Assembly: GCA_964016875.1 (NCBI GenBank)
Contig: OZ024719.1
Span: 67,713,224 to 67,777,223 of the forward strand
DNA from: Fallopia convolvulus
Lineage: Eukaryota; Streptophyta; Magnoliopsida; Caryophyllales; Polygonaceae
DNA: 64,000 bases
Direction: 5' to 3'
Under the pieces are notes generated by a model that worked only from the letters and a program-made list of their open reading frames with translations, ran no database searches and had not been told where the DNA came from. The translations under genes were made by a program, and so were the position numbers. Every line of letters starts with the position of its first letter. Position 1 is the stretch's first letter. This document shows positions 57,583 through 64,000 of the stretch, in pieces.

Positions 57583-60267
57583 ATGGCCCCTCGCTCCTGC
57601 TCCCAGTTTGTCCATGGCGGAAAGGTCTCTCTTTTATTTTATCCTATCTCTTGCACTACAATATCTCAAGTAGTAATTGTGAATTCCATTGAACTAATTA
57701 GTTTGTTGGCCTTTTCTATTCTCTCAATTAGGCTTGGATTTTTGCTGGAATTTGTAGTGATCCAGTCCGCCCACCTAAAGTGATAATTTTTTGTTTGTCG
57801 GAGTGGTTTGAGAATGTGTTTTTTTAAATAGTTAGATCAAACTTGTGGAAATTTCAGGAGAGACATAATTACTGGACAAAAATCACTAGCTAGTTGAAAT
57901 CATTAAGCCCTTTGCTAATGCAAGCTGATAAGCTAACCGAGAACAACCAAAGAAGGAATATGGTGATCTTTATGTAATTATGTTCCCACTTAATGACTAA
58001 TGTGGAGATATAAATGTATAGTTATCTATAAGATTTGTGCTGCAAATTCAATCTTTACGTCTACTTTTTGGATATTAGAATGACTAGCACAGCTGAAGAG
58101 ATTTCCCTGTTGTGTGAAACCTTCTGTTAGGAAAAGCAGATTATTAAGGGTATCTGAGTCTTTTGTAATAAGGGGCGTTTAGTGTGACATCAGCATGCTA
58201 GCTGGCCAGGAGAGGTATCTGAGTGGAGTATAAATAGAATAGGAGATAGCAGGTTTTGTTTTGGGTATCCAGAGAACTAGAGTAAGGATCCGGCCTAGAG
58301 CCTTGGGCTCATTGGAGAGTATTCTCCTTTAGGATTTGGCTCAATTGGGGGTTTGTCCTAGAGATTGTTATTTTCCTGAGATTATCAATCAATCAGTGTG
58401 TTCGGGTTTTGGTGTGTTCTTGAGCATCCTCTTGTCTAACACATGCTTTTAAAGTGTGCATACCATATCTATGTAGATTGTTTAATCTTCTTCTGTTTCT
58501 GAAGGGCTGTTTTTTATTATTTTGAATGGAAAGTTGATTTGTGAATATCTGATTCTAGTCCTAGAGAGTTGTTGATGCTAATGGACACCCAAATAGTTCC
58601 TTTGGACTTTATTGGCAATATGACAGCAGTGTTTTCATACAGTAACTGGTGACTTCTAGATAGAACTATTAAGCTTTCTATTTTCTCCATCTTGTGTTTA
58701 TTGCTTAGAATTAAAGTTGATGAATCATGCACAATCTTCTTTGTGTTTTGTGACATATAATTTTTTGATTTTCCATGCTGACACCACATCTTTCTTCAAC
58801 GCAGACAACTTATTTGTTTGCTTATTTAATGTGGAGCTGTCTACAATTTTTACTGAGCATATGGCACCAAGCAGTGGATCTATTTAATATGCTTGAAAGC
58901 CACTCTATCTCGTCTGGATTATTGAAGAAGTATAGTACATTGGATGTAAATAAGCTGAAATATTTGGCTGTTGTGGTCGAGAGTGAAGATGCTTGTGATA
59001 TTGCAAAAATTATTGAGTTGCTACAGTGGTTGGCTGATATTGGTGTGAGGCATGTTTGTCTCTATGATATGGAAGGTATGTGATGTAAATGTGTTTAGTC
59101 AAAAAAGGATGTCTCTTCTTTTGTATAATAATAATAATTGGCAGAGCTCCTTCTCAATGTTACCATATAGGAGTTCTCAAGAAATTAAAGGAGGTCATCA
59201 TGGACAAGTGCAATACAAAATCAATACCATGGCAGGTAATCACTCTTTTGCTCATGGTGAAGGGATTTGGGAAACAGACTTACAGGAGAGGGAATTATTG
59301 CAAAGAACTACTCTTCTCATTCACTAATTTATTTTCTTACTGCTAATAAATAACAAGAGATCTGAATCTGTTGTAAATGGATACTACGTTTTTCTTTGTT
59401 TTTTTTGGTAGAAGTTTTATTTTGTTTATATTGCCTGCTTCTTTTGTCTGCAGGTAGTTGATGCAAGTAAAGCACTCCATGACCCAAACCAGAGGACTTT
59501 GGAGTTTGCTTCATTTTCTGATGGAAAGGAAGGGGTAGTAAAAGCTGCTAACTTACTTTCTGTAAGATGTCTCAAATCAAGAGAGCAGGGAATAGATCAA
59601 GAACCCCCGAAATTCACTGAGAAGCTTATGGATGATGCTCTTACTACTATAGGTTTGTTCCTTCTCAAAAGTCAAAACTACATTCATCCTATTTCAATAA
59701 CTTAATCATATTGATTAATGGTTGTATTTTGTCTTGAATACCATGTGCAAACCTTAATGTCTGATGAGTCTTCTTTTGATGGTAGGTTGCAGAGGTCCTG
59801 ACCCTGACCTCTTACTAGTTTATGGACCTGCTAGATGTCATCTAGGATTCCCTGCATGGAGGATGCGATACACTGAGATTGTGTAAGTTAGCATATGACG
59901 ATTTAGAGTGTGTATAAGAAATAAATATATTGGTTGGTTTTGTTCTTAGCATGTATTAGCATGACCTGATTCTTATTCTATATAGGAAAGACCGTCTTGA
60001 AATTCAAGAGATTGCAAATGATATATTTTAAGTTCCATGATGTTGGTTTAGTGAGAACTTATGAGTGGGTTTTGTTTTACCTTTTGGTATTGCAGGCATA
60101 TGGGACCATTGAGATCTGCGAGTTATGGTTTGCTTCTCAAAGCCATTTACAAGTTTACCACAGTTCGTCAGAATTACGGTAATCTTAATTTCGTAAAGCT
60201 AATTTTTGTTCTTCTCCTACGTATAGGCCAAAGATGTTGCTTTGGTAGAAACAAGTTTCTGTTTTAA
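57583..60267 (+). CDS. LEW1: NUS1/Nogo-B receptor-type cis-prenyltransferase subunit (LEW1-like)
   Basis: Six exons: 57583-57624, 58805-59075, 59171-59235, 59454-59652, 59786-59882, 60096-60267, in phase; about 253 residues to the conserved end. A short N-terminus is followed by a hydrophobic segment (TTYLFAYLMWSCLQFLLSIW) that should anchor it in the ER. The soluble part has KLKYLAVVVESEDACDIAKI, GVRHVCLYDMEG, LEFASFSDGKEGVVKAANLL, PDLLLVYGPARCHLGFPAWR and KAIYKFTTVRQNYG. This matches plant LEW1, the partner of the catalytic cis-prenyltransferase that makes dehydrodolichyl diphosphate for dolichol and protein glycosylation. The 3' end is unsure: reading on gives a 22-residue tail to a stop at 60267, whereas splicing at TACG|GTAATC (donor at 60180) to an acceptor near 60379 would end the protein two codons later. 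The catalytic Asp of true prenyltransferases is not expected here. ATG 57583 sits in a strong GCCATGG context. Confidence 0.88.
58125..58441 (+). mobile_element. Solo LTR-like insertion in LEW1-like intron 1
   Basis: A 317-bp block starts TGTTAGGAAAAGC and ends TTGTCTAACA, so TGTTAG and CTAACA are inverted ends. It has GAGTATAAATAG as a TATA box (about 58228) and a TC/AATCAATCAATC-rich late part, the form of a short copia LTR. Flanking pentamers (CCTTC and CATGC) do not match, so it may be old or resolved imprecisely. Confidence 0.65.
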
Positions 60268-60741
60268 TCGCTATCTTTCCAAACATTTTCAAATTTTGCT
60301 TCATTTGTTTATGGTTATTAATTGGAGCCATAGAACACTCGTCCTGATTTCTGTTTGCAATTACTGTCTCATCTCTCAGGTAAATAGCAAATGCAACAAA
60401 GGACAATTTCCTGTCATGCTGAATGAAAGGAAATGCTATGTTTCGTTGTGGATGCAGTGTGTGATTGGTGTAGCCGCAGTAAGTCACTTTCCTTTACATT
60501 TAGGGCGGTCCTTGGATTTGCCTCTGTATTGCTTGCTTTTTAGTAATTTAAGTGAATTTTTGCTTTGTAGTAAGTGTGTAGTGTCAACAAAATAAATAAA
60601 GTGGTGAATAAATGCCTTCTCTAGGCATAAGCCGGAGGAAAAATACCCTTTGTACTGTCCTTGAATATAGCCCCGTCAAACACAGAATTTCATTGTCGAT
60701 AGTTGACATGGACCTTGTTGATTCAATGACATTGAAGAAAA
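60268..60741. other. Intergenic, between convergent 3' ends
   Basis: Holds the 3' end of the LEW1-like gene (+), perhaps including a tiny last exon near 60379, and the 3' untranslated region of the KCS gene (-). No other gene. Confidence 0.55.
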
Positions 60742-62415
60742 CTAGTTAGTTTTCACCGGATAGAGGTGGATCCTATTGGACCAAGCATTCTTAACCGTTG
60801 GATCAATCTCCGTCACACATTCCCACACCACGCTATTACACTTGAAGCCACTCCCAAACCCCACCTGCCACACCTTATCCCCTCTCTTTACCCTCCCTTT
60901 GGCCTCCAAATAAGACAGCTCGTACCAAACCGAAGACGATGACGTATTGCCGAACCTATGCAACGTCATCTTGGATGCCTCCACATCCTCCTTCCTCAGC
61001 GCGAGGCTCTCCTCCACCGCCTCAATCACTGCCTTGCCGCCAGCGTGTATGCAGAAATGATTGAACGCCTTCTTGAAATCCGGCACGTGCACGGTCCTCC
61101 TCGTACCGGCCTGGAGTTTTGCGATGAATGTTGAAACCCCGAAACGAAGTATCTCAGAGTAAGGTAGTACAAATGGCGCTAGCTCCGATAGGTTCTTCTT
61201 CAGTGTGTCGCCTGCGACTCTCACGATCTCGCGCGACAGCGCTACGCCCATGAATCCTTCGTCATCGACGTCCTGATCGATTAATACAACCGGGGTAAAG
61301 CAACACATTGATCAATTAAGCCTATTTAATGCACAATTGAAACTAGCTTTCAGTCAATTCGACGAATTCTAATAGCTAATGGAAGGTCATGCCTGGTATA
61401 CGGAAGTGTAAGCCCGGTCACTGGACCCAGCATGTGTACGGACAACCCGCTTTAGCCGATACTTAGCTCGAGCCGAATCGGAGCTCCGATTAGACAGCAA
61501 GATCCCGGCTCCGCCCATCCGGAAAAGCGCGTTGGGAAGAACCATCGACTTTTGCCTTCCGGGGTAGGCGTTGGTGGTGATGGCCTCCATGCTGAGGACG
61601 AGGGCGAGAGAGGCGGAGTGGGAGCGGCGACGGGCGCGGAGGAGGTCGGAGGCGAGGGAGACGGCGACAATGCCGGCGCTGCAGCCCATGCCGGAGAGGT
61701 GGATAGAGCAGACATCGGGGCGGAGGCCGAAGCGGCGGATGATGAGGGAGGAGAGGGAAGGTGTGGGGCAGTAGATGCTACAGTTTGTGATGAGGATGTC
61801 GATGTCGTCGGGGGTGACATCAGGGTGCTTTGAGAGGAGGTCTTCTACGACGCCGAAGAGTACTTGCTCCACCTCTTCATGTGTCCCGCTCAAGGAGAGG
61901 TTCGGCGGTAGCTCGTGGGTCGCAGACGGCACGCACGCCTCATCACTTATGCCTGACCGATCTTGCATTTTGATCTAGAATGCATGCAATATCCATATAT
62001 ATAAGCTCACTATAAGTTGTACAATGTACAAAACTAACAAAAGGCAAACACGTAATACAAAGTCTACCAAAACCACAACCACCATATTCACTTAATTCAC
62101 ATCTTATGAGGTAAACCACAATTAACTGGATTCATCTATCCATGTGTTAAGCCTATATATACATACCAGAAAGTCGATTGTGGATTGATCAAGATCTGTT
62201 CTCAATTGAAAGTGCTCGCTGAAATTGGTTTTATAGATACGGAGGTGATCGGGGGGTTGGAAGCACGAGAAGTCGACGAGGTAGATTGAACAGTATTTGA
62301 TGCAATGTCGAAGAATGAGTAAGGCCAATGCTAAGGCTGCCAAGATGTGGAGATGGTTCAAGTGTAGGGTTTCCTTGTCAATTTCGGCCATGGCGAATGA
62401 AGGTGGTGAAATCAT
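60742..62415 (-). CDS. 3-ketoacyl-CoA synthase (FAE1/KCS family)
   Basis: Three exons on minus: 62415-62167, 61974-61393, 61272-60742; 453 residues, or 445 from ATG 62391, which has the stronger context GCCATGG. It makes the first condensation step of very-long-chain fatty acid elongation at the ER. One hydrophobic N-terminal segment (HILAALALALLILRHCIKYC) precedes YLVDFSCFQPP. The catalytic Cys is in SGMGCSAGIVAV, His residues in FNHFCIHAGGKAVI and TLHRFGNTSSSSVWYELSYL, and Asn in the latter; GFGSGFKCNSVVWE closes the fold. The set looks complete. The first intron is GT-AG; the second appears to be GC-AG (CAG|GCATGA to GATCAG), because the exon ending VYQ joined to DVDDEGFMGVAL matches family spacing and no GT nearby does. 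It has the short N-terminus seen in some KCS subgroups. Which KCS member it is cannot be said. Confidence 0.88.
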
Positions 62416-63801
62416 GTTTGAATAGTAGTGTGCTTATCAACCCCTTAGGCGTAATTTGCATGTAAACAATATATGACAATGCTTCGCTTATGCATTTAAG
62501 CAGATTAGCAACCACCAGAGAGATGTTTCAGCAAAATAGTGGAACTGGGTATTTGGGAATGAATGGATGGCCATTATTTGATAGAAGCCCCGAGAGAGAC
62601 ATTTCGTCAAGCAATTGATTCACTCATGCAAGTTGCATGATTGTGTGTGGTATGAAATAACACAAAATTACTACTACGTATGAGAATACAATTTGAAAAG
62701 AAAAAAAAAATTACAATCTAAAACTTTAAGGGTTGAATGAAATACGTACACGGTACACAAACTATTACATGTTGATACAAATTACGTGTGTCCACTTTCT
62801 TTTTGGTCTATAAAGACTTAAAAGAGGCACTTAAGTCATTATAAGATAGATTGAATGCGTGACCCTATGAATATTACTTCTTATTATGTACCTATAAGAT
62901 AGATTGGTGAAGCTTGACTATCATTGGCACTATGGCAAACATATCGGCATGTTATTGCCATCACAACTTAACATGATAGGCTAAACAAACGCTTCCCATT
63001 TCCATGAAGAGAGGCTCTAACCCTTCATTTTACATGATGTATCCAACTTTCAACCATTAAAGAATTTAAAGCTCATCAACTTCATAAAATGACAATTATA
63101 GCTCGATCGATTTCTCTCCGAATTACGCAGTTTTTAATCGAATAAGACAATTCACATGTGACTAAATGTGAGTATGTACGTCTGTATGTGACAGTTTACA
63201 GTTTAATTTTTTTTAATGTGAATATGACCATTTACATGTGACACTGAAAGTATAAAACGTAATTTACTTCATAGTTCATAAAATTTAAATTAATAATTAG
63301 TTTTATGAAAAAAGATAATAATATCTGTGTTAAGATCTCAAATTTAAACTTAAGAAATTAGTCTATTTGAGTTCTGATCTCTGCATGACTGATTGACTGT
63401 ATATACAATCTGTGCAAACCTTTTTCGGGTTGAGCGATAGTCCAATAAATTGATTTTATCTCATTCGACCAACAAAAAAATTGATTTTATCTCATTTTTT
63501 TTTCCTATCTCCATAATTCTTTTATATATAATATACACTTATTGGAAAGTTCCCACAAAAAGATAGAATTTTTATTTTGAGGTTTATAAGAAAGTTCCAA
63601 ATGATAAGTTTGAATACGTGGAAGGGTGAGCATACATGAGATGCTTTTGCAACGGCGCTGATCGTTCATATATCATCTTCCGTGCATATTGGACCAATCA
63701 ATTACAATTAAGCACAAAAAAGACTCCGATCATCGCCCAACTATTAATTCAGAGCTTCTCTCAAATTCCGCCATTAATTGTAGCAAAGCAAGAAATTAGC
63801 C
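62416..63801. other. Intergenic between divergent KCS and acyl-activating enzyme genes
   Basis: AT-rich promoter region for both genes. On minus a TATATTG near 62470 could serve the KCS gene. On plus TATATATAATATAC near 63525 lies about 270 bp before the acyl-activating enzyme ATG. No ORF or repeat with clear ends. Confidence 0.5.
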
Positions 63802-64000
63802 ATGTCATACAAAGCCTTGGATGAAATTACAGTCTCCGACGTCGAAGCTCACGGGATTCCTTCCCAATCCGCCGAGCAAATTCACCGGAAACTCTCGGGT
63901 ATCATCCGGGCTCACGGGCCCGGGTCTCCGCTGACGTGGTGGAGTATTTCAAGAGAAATTCTCAGCCCCGAATTTCCGTTTTCCTTTCACCAGATGATGT
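63802..64000 (+). CDS. Acyl-activating enzyme (AAE17/18-like, AMP-binding superfamily), 5' part only
   Basis: ATG 63802 opens a frame with no stop to the window edge (66 codons): MSYKALDEITVSDVEAHGIP, then a helical stretch with QSAEQIHRKLSGIIRAHGPG, and LTWWSISREILSPEFPFSFH. The TW-SIS---L-PDLPFSFHQM pattern is what I know from the N-terminal domain of plant probable acyl-activating enzymes 17 and 18, predicted peroxisomal acyl-CoA ligases. The AMP-binding core lies beyond the window, so the call rests on the N-terminus alone. Confidence 0.6.
   Translation, partial: MSYKALDEITVSDVEAHGIPSQSAEQIHRKLSGIIRAHGPGSPLTWWSISREILSPEFPFSFHQMM

Noticed and set aside
61552..61978. Gly/Ala/Glu-rich plus-strand ORFs
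   Set aside because: Complement of the GC-rich second KCS exon; no conserved domain and weak start context.

Overview
This is nuclear DNA from a flowering plant, a dicot and probably an asterid. Split genes with GT-AG introns encode typical plant plastid, ER and nucleolar proteins, set in a dense field of nested retrotransposons and DNA transposons. The species cannot be named from the sequence; the asterid guess rests weakly on a (TTG)n-tailed SINE/RTE-like scrap at about 41.9 kb.

Layout. 1-14.4 kb is a graveyard of broken elements: a 28-bp minisatellite interrupted by an LTR-like block, a MITE, copia RNase H remnants, a hAT transposase that has lost its 3' half, another LTR-like block and a 5'-truncated LINE. 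14.5-27.2 kb is one nested insertion. A tRNA-derived SINE was split inside its box A by a nearly complete Ty3/gypsy element of the Tat type on the minus strand. That element has two LTRs about 98% alike, a 5-bp target duplication, a primer site, gag-pol broken by one TAG, a ~48-bp minisatellite and a spliced antisense gene with its own TATA box.

28.4-50 kb is the gene-rich core. It holds a YELLOW LEAF 1-like plastid protein (+), a CCoAOMT-like methyltransferase (-), a plastid-lipid-associated protein/fibrillin (+) that starts 167 bp away head-to-head with the methyltransferase, a DEAD-box RNA helicase of the RH27/Has1 type (-), and a plastid Mfd/TRCF-like DNA helicase (-). 50.3-56.6 kb is a decayed Ty1/copia element carrying a 766-bp Tourist-like MITE inside its reverse transcriptase. 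57.6-64 kb has a NUS1/LEW1 cis-prenyltransferase subunit (+) with a solo LTR-like insert in its first intron, a convergent 3-ketoacyl-CoA synthase (-) with an apparent GC-AG intron, and the first exon of an acyl-activating enzyme (+) cut by the window edge.

The host genes do not form one pathway. Several are plastid-directed (YL1-like, methyltransferase, fibrillin, Mfd-like) and three concern lipids (fibrillin, KCS, acyl-activating enzyme), but ordinary linkage explains this. The most unusual structure is the Tat element with its antisense gene, minisatellite and SINE target. All exon borders were read by eye from splice signals, codon phase and family resemblance; no alignment was run.
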